Shown here: piece by piece, positions 33,773-41,148 of the stretch | Numbering within the stretch: position 1 is the stretch's first letter | How the letters are laid out: each line of letters begins with the position of its first letter | Origin: Nocardioides salarius | GTDB taxonomy: Bacteria; Actinomycetota; Actinomycetes; Propionibacteriales; Nocardioidaceae | Reading direction: 5' to 3' | NCBI RefSeq assembly: GCF_016907435.1 | Contig: NZ_JAFBBZ010000001.1 | Span: forward strand, 1,674,001-1,738,000 | Length of the DNA: 64,000 bases | Position numbers and translations under genes: made by a program | Notes under the pieces: model-generated | Seen by the model: the letters and a program-made list of their open reading frames with translations, nothing else | Database searches by the model: none | What the model was told of the DNA's origin: nothing

Positions 33773-34936
33773 ATGAAGACCACCCCGCGAGCCAGGCGGG
33801 CGGCGTACGCCGTCGCTGCGGCTCTCGTCACGGGACTCGCCCTGGCGGGCCCGACCAACGCCGCGGACGACGCGGCCGGCACCACTGCAGGCAGCACCGC
33901 CGACAGCACCGCCACCAGCACCGCCACCAGCACTGCCGACACGACGGCCGGACCGGCCGCCCGGGGCAAGAAGGTGCCGGCCCGCGTGCTCACTGACGTC
34001 GCCTACACCGACCCGGTGCCGGCCGACACCCGAGGGAACCTGCTCGACCTCTACCTGCCCGAGCGGCGCAAGAACCAGAAGCTGCCGCTGTTCATCTACT
34101 CCGAGGGATCGGCCTGGTTCGGGGACAACGGCAAGGACACCGCCGACGCCTGGGCCGAGCGCCTGGCCCCCCACGGGTACGCGGTGGCGGGGGTGTCGGT
34201 GCGCAACAGCAGCCAGGTCCAGTTCCCGGGCCAGGTCCACGACATCAAGGCCGCCATCCGCTACCTGCGCAAGAAGGCCGGGCGGCTGGGCCTGGACCGT
34301 CGTCGCTTCGCGATCGGCGGCTTCTCCTCCGGCGCCTGGACCGCGGCGATCGCCGGCACCACCGGCGACGTCAAGCGCCTGGAGGGCTACCAGGGCGTGC
34401 GTGGGCCCTCGAGCCGCGTCCAGGCCGTGGTGACGCTCTCCCCGCCGACCGCGTTCCGCAAGATGGACTCCCAGGCCACCGAGTGGAGCGTGCTCGAGCA
34501 CGAGACCCCGGACTCCCCCGAGTCGCGGATGACCGGGTGCACGCAGTACGAGACCGGGATCGGCGACCCGCGCTGCCACAACGCACGGCTGGCCAACCCG
34601 CTGCGCTACGTCTCGCGGGACGACCCGCCGTTCCTGATGTTCCACGGCTCGCGTGACCAGCTGCTGCCCCCCGGGCAGAGCCAGGTGCTCTTCGACCGGC
34701 TGGCCAGCCGGTGCGTCGAGGCCACCTACCACCTGGTCGAGGGGCCCGACCACCAGTACCGCTATCTGGCCGACCCGGCCGCGGGACCGGTGCTGGGCCA
34801 GACGGTCTCCACCGTGGACGACGGCGCACGCCGTGGCTGCTCGACCTCGACCAGCAGCGCCAGCGCGCCGCTGGGCGACGCCGGGCCGAGCTACGACCTC
34901 GTGGCCGACTTCCTGGACGCGGCGCTCGCGCGCTGA
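33773..34936 (+). CDS. Secreted alpha/beta hydrolase, candidate aromatic-ester esterase
   Basis: A 387-residue exported hydrolase of the BD-FAE/acetyl-esterase type. It has an N-terminal signal peptide (Arg-rich start, hydrophobic core, cleavage near TNA-AD at about 30) and a Thr/Ser/Ala-rich linker to residue about 63. The catalytic elements are IGGFSSGAWTAA (Ser), FHGSRDQLLPPGQ (Asp) and VEGPDHQYRY (His). The usual HGGG oxyanion motif is replaced by YSEGSAWFGDN. Sharing a promoter with pobA suggests that it frees hydroxybenzoates or hydroxycinnamates from esters outside the cell, which is an inference. Confidence 0.75.
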   Translation: MKTTPRARRAAYAVAAALVTGLALAGPTNAADDAAGTTAGSTADSTATSTATSTADTTAGPAARGKKVPARVLTDVAYTDPVPADTRGNLLDLYLPERRKNQKLPLFIYSEGSAWFGDNGKDTADAWAERLAPHGYAVAGVSVRNSSQVQFPGQVHDIKAAIRYLRKKAGRLGLDRRRFAIGGFSSGAWTAAIAGTTGDVKRLEGYQGVRGPSSRVQAVVTLSPPTAFRKMDSQATEWSVLEHETPDSPESRMTGCTQYETGIGDPRCHNARLANPLRYVSRDDPPFLMFHGSRDQLLPPGQSQVLFDRLASRCVEATYHLVEGPDHQYRYLADPAAGPVLGQTVSTVDDGARRGCSTSTSSASAPLGDAGPSYDLVADFLDAALAR

Positions 34937-34941
34937 GACCC

Positions 34942-34985
34942 GGGCGCCTGCCCCGGCGGATCACCCACCGCCGGGGCAGGCGCCC
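34942..34985. terminator. Perfect 18-bp hairpin between convergent genes
   Basis: GGGCGCCTGCCCCGGCGG (34942-34959) pairs perfectly with 34968-34985 around an 8-base loop. The stem encodes the last residues (CPGGG) of the nuclease gene on the opposite strand. Confidence 0.8.
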
Positions 34986-35524
34986 CACCGGCCCCGCCCG
35001 GCGTCGCGGGCCTCGGCCTCGGCGGCGCGCATCCGCTCGATGTGGCGGTCGTTGGGCTCGAAGAGCACCGCCTCGGCGTGCCCGGCGCGCACCATCGCCA
35101 GGTTCACCATGTCGCCGCCGGCGTCGTAGACGTAGAGCAGGGTGCGGTCGTAGGGATCGAGCAGCTCCTCGTCGGCCTCCACGCTGACGCTCGCGCCGGG
35201 CGGCACGAGGTCGGCCAGCGCCTCGGACGCCTCCGGGCCCCAGCACTCGACCGGGCTGCCGGGCGCCACGGTCTCGGGGGTGTCGATCTGCAGCAGCCGC
35301 ACCGCGGTGCCGTCGGCGCCGCCGGCCCCGAGCAGGTCGCCGTCGCCACGCAGGTAGAGGGTGTCGCCGTCGACGATGCGCACCACCCGTCCCCGCTCGC
35401 GCTCGTCCCCGCTCTCGGCCTCGCGGGGCGCGTCGACCACCGACCCGGCGCCCAGCCCGCCCTCGGCGCAGCCGCCAAGCAGCACCACCGCGAGCCCGGC
35501 CGCGGGCACCCACCTGAGGTCCAC
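34961..35524 (-). CDS. Thermonuclease-family (SNase-like) lipoprotein
   Basis: A 187-residue protein with a lipoprotein signal (VPAAGLAVVLLGGC, Cys about 19) and a staphylococcal-nuclease-like domain (about 50-180). The catalytic set is recognisable: VRIVDGDTLYL, VRLLQIDTPETVAPG (Arg, Asp, Glu), WGPEAS and YDRTLLYVYD (second Arg), followed by VNLAMVRAGHAEAV. It should be an extracytoplasmic, Ca2+-dependent nuclease. The start at GTG 35524 gives a proper signal peptide, and a GTG at 35554 is an alternative. It is divergent from the flavin reductase gene. Confidence 0.8.
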   Translation of the reverse strand: MDLRWVPAAGLAVVLLGGCAEGGLGAGSVVDAPREAESGDERERGRVVRIVDGDTLYLRGDGDLLGAGGADGTAVRLLQIDTPETVAPGSPVECWGPEASEALADLVPPGASVSVEADEELLDPYDRTLLYVYDAGGDMVNLAMVRAGHAEAVLFEPNDRHIERMRAAEAEARDAGRGRWGACPGGG

Positions 35525-35589
35525 GACGTACAGCGTGGCAGGGGGCGCCGACACCGGCTGGGTGGGGACGGCGCTGGTGGAATGGCGTC

Positions 35590-36201
35590 ATGGTCTTCTA
35601 CGAGCCCGCTGCCCGCGACCGCGACCTGCTCCCCCACGACCCGTTCAAGGCGATCGTGGCGCCGCGCCCGATCGGGTGGATCAGCACCCGCACGGCCGAC
35701 GGCACCACCAACCTGGCCCCCTACAGCTTCTTCAACGCCGTGGGCGACCGGCCGCCGATGGTGATGTTCTCGAGCGTGGGCATGAAGGACACCGCCAGCC
35801 TCGCGCTGGAGTCGGGCGAGTTCTGCTGGAACCTGGTCTCGCGCGACCTGGCCGAGCTGATGAACGCCACGTCGCGCTCGCTGCCCCGCGGTGACGACGA
35901 GGCCGCGGCGACCGGCCTCGAGCTCGAGCCCGGACGCGTGACGGGCGCCCCGAGGGTGGTCGCCAGCCACGCCTCGCTCGAGTGCGTCGTCGTGCACTCC
36001 ACGCAGCTGCGCGACCGGCACGGCGCCGAGACCGACCACTGGCTGGTCGTCGGCGAGGTCGTGGGCGTGCACCTCGACGAGGCGCTGCTGACCCCCGACG
36101 GCCGCTTCGACACGCTGGCCGCCCAGCCGGTGATGCGTGCGGGCTACGCCGACGAGTACCTGGTGGCCGACACGATGCTGCGGATGACCCGCCCGGCCTA
36201 G
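35590..36201 (+). CDS. Flavin reductase-like FMN-binding protein
   Basis: A 203-residue split-barrel flavoprotein of the flavin_reduct family. The N-terminal IVAPRPIGWISTRTADGTTNLAPYSFFN is split by the FMN-contacting SFFN loop, with PPMVMFSSVGMKDTASLA and VGEVVGVHLDE later. This subgroup (DIM6/NTAB-like) is often paired with monooxygenases or acts on its own flavin substrate. No two-component monooxygenase is adjacent, so a partner cannot be named. The gene is bounded by a hairpin at 36195-36217. Confidence 0.82.
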   Translation: MVFYEPAARDRDLLPHDPFKAIVAPRPIGWISTRTADGTTNLAPYSFFNAVGDRPPMVMFSSVGMKDTASLALESGEFCWNLVSRDLAELMNATSRSLPRGDDEAAATGLELEPGRVTGAPRVVASHASLECVVVHSTQLRDRHGAETDHWLVVGEVVGVHLDEALLTPDGRFDTLAAQPVMRAGYADEYLVADTMLRMTRPA

Positions 36202-36217
36202 GCACCACCCCTAGGCC
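36195..36217. terminator. Bidirectional hairpin with both stop codons in the stem
   Basis: GGCCTAGG (36195-36202) and CCTAGGCC (36210-36217) enclose a 7-base loop. The TAG stops of the two convergent genes lie within the arms. Confidence 0.6.
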
Positions 36218-37410
36218 TGGTCGACCGGCGGGCCCTGCTCGACCGGGTGCGCCCGGGCCCGCAGCACCACCGCCGCCAGACCGGTCGTCAGCGGCACCGC
36301 GGCGACCAGGCCGAGGGTGGCCACCACGCTGCGCACGACCTCCTGGGCGATGATCTGGTCGGTCACGACGCTGCCGAGGGACTCGGTGTTGGCGACGATC
36401 AGGATCAGCAGCGGCAGCGCCGAGCCGGCGTACGCGAGCACGATGGTGTTGACGACCGAGGCGATGTGGGAGCGCCCCACGCGGCTGCCGGCACGGAAGA
36501 GCTGCAGGGCGCCGTACGCCGGGTTGGCGCGCGCGAGCTCGGCGACCGTGGCCGACTGGGTGACGGTCACGTCGTCGAGCACACCCAGGGAGCCGATGAC
36601 GATGCCGGCCAGCAACAGGCCCTCGGTGTTGACGCCCTGGGTCATCCCGACCGCCAGCGACAGGTCGTCGGTGACGCCGGTCAGGTGCAGCGCCGAGACG
36701 GCCAGCGCGGAGAGCAGCCCGGTGAGGGTGAGGCTGGCCAGGGTGCCGAGCACGGCCACCGTGGTCGTGGCCCCCAGGCCGTGGGTCAGGTAGAGGACGG
36801 TGAGCATGATCGCCGCCGAGCCGACGATCGCGACCAGCAGCGGCGGCGAGCCGTCGAGGATGGCGGGGACCACGAAGTAGAGCAGCAGCAGGAAGGTGAC
36901 GCCCAGACCGGCCATCGCACTGACCCCGCGCCAGCGGCCGAAGGCCACCATCGCCAGCACGAAGGCGCCCGCCAGCACCGCGAGGCCGGTGCCGCGCTGG
37001 TGGTCGACGATGGCGTAGGACTCCCCGTCGGGCGTCTCGTTGAGGATCAGGACGACGTCGTCGCCCTCCTCCACCTCCGGCGCCCCCGGACCGTTGGGCA
37101 GCGGCACCTCGGCGGTGTCGACGGGCTCGTCGCGCGGGTCGTCCTCGGGCGTCTCCAGCGACACGGTCGCGGTGCCGCAGCCGTTGACGTCGTCGGTGAG
37201 CTCCTCGGTGCACTCCGAGCGCTCGATGGTGCTGATGCGGCCCTCGTACTGGTCGGCGCTGCCCTGCTCGTCGGGACCGACGTCACCGGTGGGCCACAGC
37301 CAGACCATCGCCACCAGCGTCAGCAGCGCGATCGGCGCCAGCACCAGCCACGCCACCCTCGGCGTGCGTCCCAGCTCGTCGCGACCGGGACCGCGGTGGT
37401 GCCCACCCAT
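36211..37410 (-). CDS. YibE/F-family multi-pass membrane protein
   Basis: A 399-residue membrane protein. One N-terminal helix (VAWLVLAPIALLTLVAMVWLW) precedes an extracytoplasmic domain of about 110 residues with two cysteines (SECTEEL, NGCGTA) that may form a disulfide. This is followed by about seven helices (LAVLAGAFVLAMVAFG, LGVTFLLLLYFVVPAIL, LVAIVGSAAIMLTVLYL and others). The conserved VIGSLGVLDDVTVTQSATVAEL and FRAGSRVGRSHIASVVNTIVLAY (split by a loop) identify the YibE/F family, whose function is unknown. The ATG at 37410 was selected because upstream sequence is repeat DNA. Confidence 0.8.
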   Translation of the reverse strand: MGGHHRGPGRDELGRTPRVAWLVLAPIALLTLVAMVWLWPTGDVGPDEQGSADQYEGRISTIERSECTEELTDDVNGCGTATVSLETPEDDPRDEPVDTAEVPLPNGPGAPEVEEGDDVVLILNETPDGESYAIVDHQRGTGLAVLAGAFVLAMVAFGRWRGVSAMAGLGVTFLLLLYFVVPAILDGSPPLLVAIVGSAAIMLTVLYLTHGLGATTTVAVLGTLASLTLTGLLSALAVSALHLTGVTDDLSLAVGMTQGVNTEGLLLAGIVIGSLGVLDDVTVTQSATVAELARANPAYGALQLFRAGSRVGRSHIASVVNTIVLAYAGSALPLLILIVANTESLGSVVTDQIIAQEVVRSVVATLGLVAAVPLTTGLAAVVLRARAHPVEQGPPVDQA

Positions 37411-37507
37411 GCGTGATCGGCTCCTCGAAGGATCGGCCGCCGCGGCAGCCCCCCGGCGTGGTCGGACGCCACAAAGTACCAGCGGCCGCCTCGACGAGTC
37501 GGCCGCC

Positions 37508-38003
37508 GTTGGTCCAGCAGCAAGGAGCGCCAGCGACGAGTGTCCACGCCGTTGGTCGAGCAGCAAGGAGCGCCAGCGACGCGCGTCGCCGAGACCCCGT
37601 GAGGACCGCGCCCGCCGTACGCCATGGGCTCACCGGGTTTCGGCATCGCTCGAGCCTTCGGCCCTCGCTGCTCAACCAGCGGAACCGTTGGTCGAGCAGG
37701 GAGGAGCGCCAGCGACGAGCGACGCCGAGACCCCGTGAGGTGCCCACTCGCCGTACGCCATGGGCTCACCGGGTTTCGAGACGGTTGCTGCGCAACCTCC
37801 TCAACCAACGGACGCGCGGCAGCACCGTTGGTCGAGCAGGGAGGAGCGCCAGCGACGAGCGACGCCGAGACCCCGTGAGGTGACCGCCCACCGCGACCAC
37901 CCGCCGTACGCCATGGGCTCACCGGGTTTCGAGACGGTTGCTGCGCAACCTCCTCAACCAACGGACGCGCGGCAGCGCCGTTGGTCGAGCAGCGAGGCCG
38001 GGA
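37508..38003. repeat. Array of about 140-bp palindromic repeats
   Basis: The 604-base gap between two minus-strand genes is filled by near-identical units. Each opens with GTTGGTCGAGCAGGGAGGAG, passes through GAGACCCCGTGAGG and CCGTACGCCATGGGCTCACC, and ends GGTTTCGAGACGG...CTCCTCAACCAACGG. Units begin at 37551, 37687, 37827 and 37980 (spacing 136, 140 and 153), with truncated copies at 37508 and at the end. The two ends of each unit are inverted relative to each other, so each can fold into a long stem. The 36-84-codon reading frames in this region are repeat-encoded and are not genes. Confidence 0.85.
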
Positions 38004-38014
38004 GCGAAGTGCTC

Positions 38015-39299
38015 CTAGGTTCGTCGGTGGAAGGTGACCTGGTTGTCGGCGCCGACGTCGCTCTCGTACTCCGGGTCATGAATCCGGCGGTGGTGGAACG
38101 GGCACAACAAGCGCCCGCGGTCGAGGTCGGTGTGACCGTGGCACGACCACGGGTCGTCGTGGTGGGCGTGGCACATCGCTGGCGGGGCGTCGCAGCCGCG
38201 GGCGGTGCAGCCGCCGTCACGGATACCCATCGCGATCCGCTGGGCCGGGGTGAAGTACCGCTTCGCACGCCCCACATCCAGAGGCTGACTCTTGCCACCA
38301 AGCACCACGGGCACGACGCCGGCCTCGCAGGCCAGCCGCCTCGCGGTGGAGGCACTGATCCGGTCACCGGTGTCGAGCGTCGCGGCCACCAGGCCGTCCT
38401 TGAGGGAGTCGAGGGTCATCGTCACCACCACCGTGGCGTTCACGCCACCGGCCTTGGGCAGGTCGTGGGGGTCGAGGCGCTCGACGAGCTCGACGAACGC
38501 GGCACCCAACCGCTGCGCTGTGGGGCGGCGTACCGGCACCGGTGCCTCGTCCTGCTCTTCGTGCTCGCCTTCATCGGTGGCGCGGTTGGCGATCTGGTGC
38601 TTCGGTGCGGCGAACGCGAGCAGGGCCCGCTCCAGCATCTGGCCGGCCAGCAGCGGCACCGTGAAGGACCCCTTGATCCGGCCGTGGCCGTCCTCGCGCA
38701 TCCGGAACACCGCCGACTTCTCCGCCTCGCGCTCCTCGCGCTCGAGCTGCTCGGCCTCCCACGCCTCAGCCGCCTCCGGTGCCACGACCTCGAGGATCCG
38801 ACGGCCCAGCACCCGCAGCGCCTTCGCGTCGTGGACCTCCGCGTATGCGACCAGCGCCTTCGTCGCCTGCTCCAAGACCGACGGGTCGAGGTCGTCGGGC
38901 AGCTCATCGAGCGCCGTGCAGATCACCGACGCCTGCTCCGCGACCATCTCGCCACGACCCAGCGCTTCCCGCACCAGCTCGTGGCGATCCAGACCCGCGG
39001 CGAGGCGGACCTGGCGGAAACGACTCCCGCTTCGTCGACCGGGTCGCGTTGGAGTGCCACACCGCCACCGACGGCGACGCATTCGTCTCCGCCACCGCCA
39101 CCGTCTCGGCGTGGGCGAGGGTCCGCGATCGCAGCTCGACCACCCTCGCCTCGAGCTGCGAGAAGTCGACCAGCGCCTCCGCCGTCGCGGTGTGGCTCAT
39201 CGACCACAGCGGACTCTCGGCGAGCTCGGCGAGCTCGTCGAGCAGCGAGTGCATGCGCGCGAGCGTCCCGTTGATGGGGTGCGCCGCGGTGGTGGCCAT
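38015..39299 (-). pseudogene. DUF222/13E12-family HNH endonuclease-like gene with a +1 frameshift
   Basis: The N-terminal part (MATTAAHPINGTLARMHSLL to STKRES) and the DUF222 plus HNH part (RFRQVRLAAGLDRHELV to the end) are continuous in sequence but in different frames. The switch is at about 39016-39030, where removing one base from a GGG run (minus strand; 39026-39028) restores a protein of about 427 residues. The HNH motif is visible in CHAHHDDPWSCHGHTDLDRG and LLCPFHHRRIHDP, with Cys pairs for zinc. The DUF222 helices contain ASVICTALDELPDDLDPSV. These proteins are repetitive in actinobacterial genomes. The frameshift may be genuine decay or a sequencing error. Confidence 0.8.
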
Positions 39300-39362
39300 G
39301 AGTAAAGTATCTCAGGGCCCACCGACAAAGCACCAGGTCAGAAGCCGTTTTCCACAGGCAGA

Positions 39363-39378
39363 TCGAAATTTTTTTCGA
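39363..39378. promoter_or_regulatory. AT-rich palindrome upstream of the DUF222 gene
   Basis: TCGAAATTTTTTTCGA is the most AT-rich stretch of the window, with 6-bp arms around four T. It lies in the 141-base gap before the DUF222 start at 39299, next to an imperfect direct repeat (GTGCGGAAGCGACT / GTGCGAAAGTGACT, 39397-39433). It could be a promoter element or a scar of an insertion. Confidence 0.35.
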
Positions 39379-39440
39379 GGAGTTCGAGTCGGTGCGGAAG
39401 CGACTGGTCGATGGTGCGAAAGTGACTGCTCGGCCGGTGG

Positions 39441-41102
39441 TCAGTCGCGGCGGTAGACCTCCGAGCCGCGGGCCCAGGCCGTGACCGGCTCGGCGGAGCC
39501 GATCTCGTCCTCGTGCAGGTCGAAGGGGTCGCGGTCGAGCACCAGCACGTCGGCGGAGGCGCCGACGCGCAGGTTGCCGGAGTCCTCCTGGTGGTTCGCG
39601 TGGGCGGCACCGCTGGTGTAGGCCTGCAGCGCCTGGACCAGGGTGAGCCCCTGGTCGTCGCGCATCGGCGGCTCCTCGTCGCTCTCGTCGGTGGTGCGCG
39701 AGGAGCGGTTGACCAGCACGTGGATGCCCTCCATCGGGTCGGGCGGGTTGATCGGCCAGTCCGAGCCGCCGGCCACCAGCGCCCCGCTGTCGACGATGTC
39801 GGCGAAGGGGTACTGCCAGTCGAGCCGCTCCTCGTCGAGGTAGGGCTTGACCATCTGCACGGCGGGGGTGTTGTAGCGCGCCCACATGCCCTCGACGTTG
39901 GCGATCGCGCCGAGCAGCCGGAACCGGTTGCGGTCGACCGGCGCGACCAGCTGGAGGTGCGCGAGCTGGTGGCGCTGGTTGCTCCACCCGTGGCGGCGGC
40001 GCGCGGCCTCGATGGCGTCGAGGGAGGTGCGCACGGCCCGGTCGCCCAGGGCGTGGAAGTGGGCCTGGAAGCCGGCGGCATCGAGCGCGCACACGGCCTC
40101 GTCGAGCTGCTCGGGCTCCATGAACGCCAGCCCCCGCTCGCCACCGGCGCAGGGGCAGCGCGCCCCGCCGAGGTACGGCTCGTCGACGGCCATGGTGAGC
40201 GTCTCGGAGACCCCGTCGACCATCAGCTTGACCGACCCGGCGTCGAGGCCCGCGTCACCGAGCCGGGCCCGCTCGGCCTCCAGCTCCTCGACCTGCTCGA
40301 CACCGCGGTTGCGGTCCCACCACAGCGCCAGCCGCACCCGGGCGGTCAGCTCGTCGGCCTCCACGAGGTCGAGGTAGGCCTGGGTCGGGTCGTCGATGCC
40401 GGCGTATCCGCCGACGAGCGCGTCCTGCCAGCCCACGATGCCCCACGAGTGCAGGTGCGCCTGCGCGTCGAGCAGCGCCGCACGCTTCTCCTCCCGCGTG
40501 GTGTCGACCAGGCGGTGCACCATCGCGGCCGCGGCCTCGCGCAGGGTGCCGGTCGGGTTGCCGTCGCGGTCGCGCTCGATCCAGCCGTCGGGCGGGTCGG
40601 GGGTGTCGCGGTCGATGCCGGCCAGCTCGAGGGCGCGGGTGTTGACCCAGGCGTTGTGGTGGTCGTTGCTGGGCAGGAACGCCGGACGGTGCGGCACCAC
40701 GCGGTCGAGCATCTCGGCGGTGGGCCCGGTGCTGGGGTCGAAGTGCTCGAGCGACCAGCCGCCACCGCGGAACCACGCCTGGCCCACGTCGCCCTGCGCG
40801 GCCACCGCGTCGGCGATCGTCGAGAGGCACTCCTCGGCGCCGGCGCAGTCGGTGAGCAGCGCGCTGCGCAGCTCCAGGCCGCCGATGAGCGGGTGGATGT
40901 GGGCGTCGTGGAAGGCCGGCATCACCAGTCCCCCGGCGGCGTCGACCTCCTCGGCCCGGCTCCCGCCGGCCGCCATCTCCTCCCGCACCCGGTCGAGCGG
41001 GCCGACAGCGTAGATCTGGCTCCCGCGCACCCCCACGGCGTGATCGTGGTGGTACTTCAGCCCGTCGAAGAGCCGTCCGTTGGCGAAGATCAGGTCGCTC
41101 AT
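39441..41102 (-). CDS. Amidohydrolase family protein (YtcJ-like)
   Basis: A 553-residue metal-dependent hydrolase of the amidohydrolase_3 type. Metal ligands are visible in MPAFHDAHIHPLIG (about 63-70), HFHALGDRAVR, HQLAHLQLVAP and the Asp in GGSDWPINPPDP. The N- and C-terminal strands form the small beta-sandwich (LIFANGRLFDG, ADVLVLDRDPFDL). There is no signal peptide. Substrates of YtcJ-like proteins are mostly unknown, and hydrolysis of an N-acyl or cyclic amide bond is likely. A coupling to neighbours is not evident. Confidence 0.82.
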   Translation of the reverse strand: MSDLIFANGRLFDGLKYHHDHAVGVRGSQIYAVGPLDRVREEMAAGGSRAEEVDAAGGLVMPAFHDAHIHPLIGGLELRSALLTDCAGAEECLSTIADAVAAQGDVGQAWFRGGGWSLEHFDPSTGPTAEMLDRVVPHRPAFLPSNDHHNAWVNTRALELAGIDRDTPDPPDGWIERDRDGNPTGTLREAAAAMVHRLVDTTREEKRAALLDAQAHLHSWGIVGWQDALVGGYAGIDDPTQAYLDLVEADELTARVRLALWWDRNRGVEQVEELEAERARLGDAGLDAGSVKLMVDGVSETLTMAVDEPYLGGARCPCAGGERGLAFMEPEQLDEAVCALDAAGFQAHFHALGDRAVRTSLDAIEAARRRHGWSNQRHQLAHLQLVAPVDRNRFRLLGAIANVEGMWARYNTPAVQMVKPYLDEERLDWQYPFADIVDSGALVAGGSDWPINPPDPMEGIHVLVNRSSRTTDESDEEPPMRDDQGLTLVQALQAYTSGAAHANHQEDSGNLRVGASADVLVLDRDPFDLHEDEIGSAEPVTAWARGSEVYRRD

Positions 41103-41148
41103 TGCTGCCCCGTCCGGTGGAGATCGGTTCCGCTCGGTCCGGGCGAGC

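Noticed and set aside
37551..37980. Several 80-160-codon reading frames in the gap at 37.5-38.0 kb
   Set aside because: They arise from the palindromic repeat units, repeat the same peptide and lack ribosome binding sites, so they are not genes.
38015..39299. Programmed ribosomal frameshift in the DUF222 gene
   Set aside because: No slippery heptamer, pseudoknot or upstream pause signal is evident. A one-base homopolymer change is the simpler explanation.
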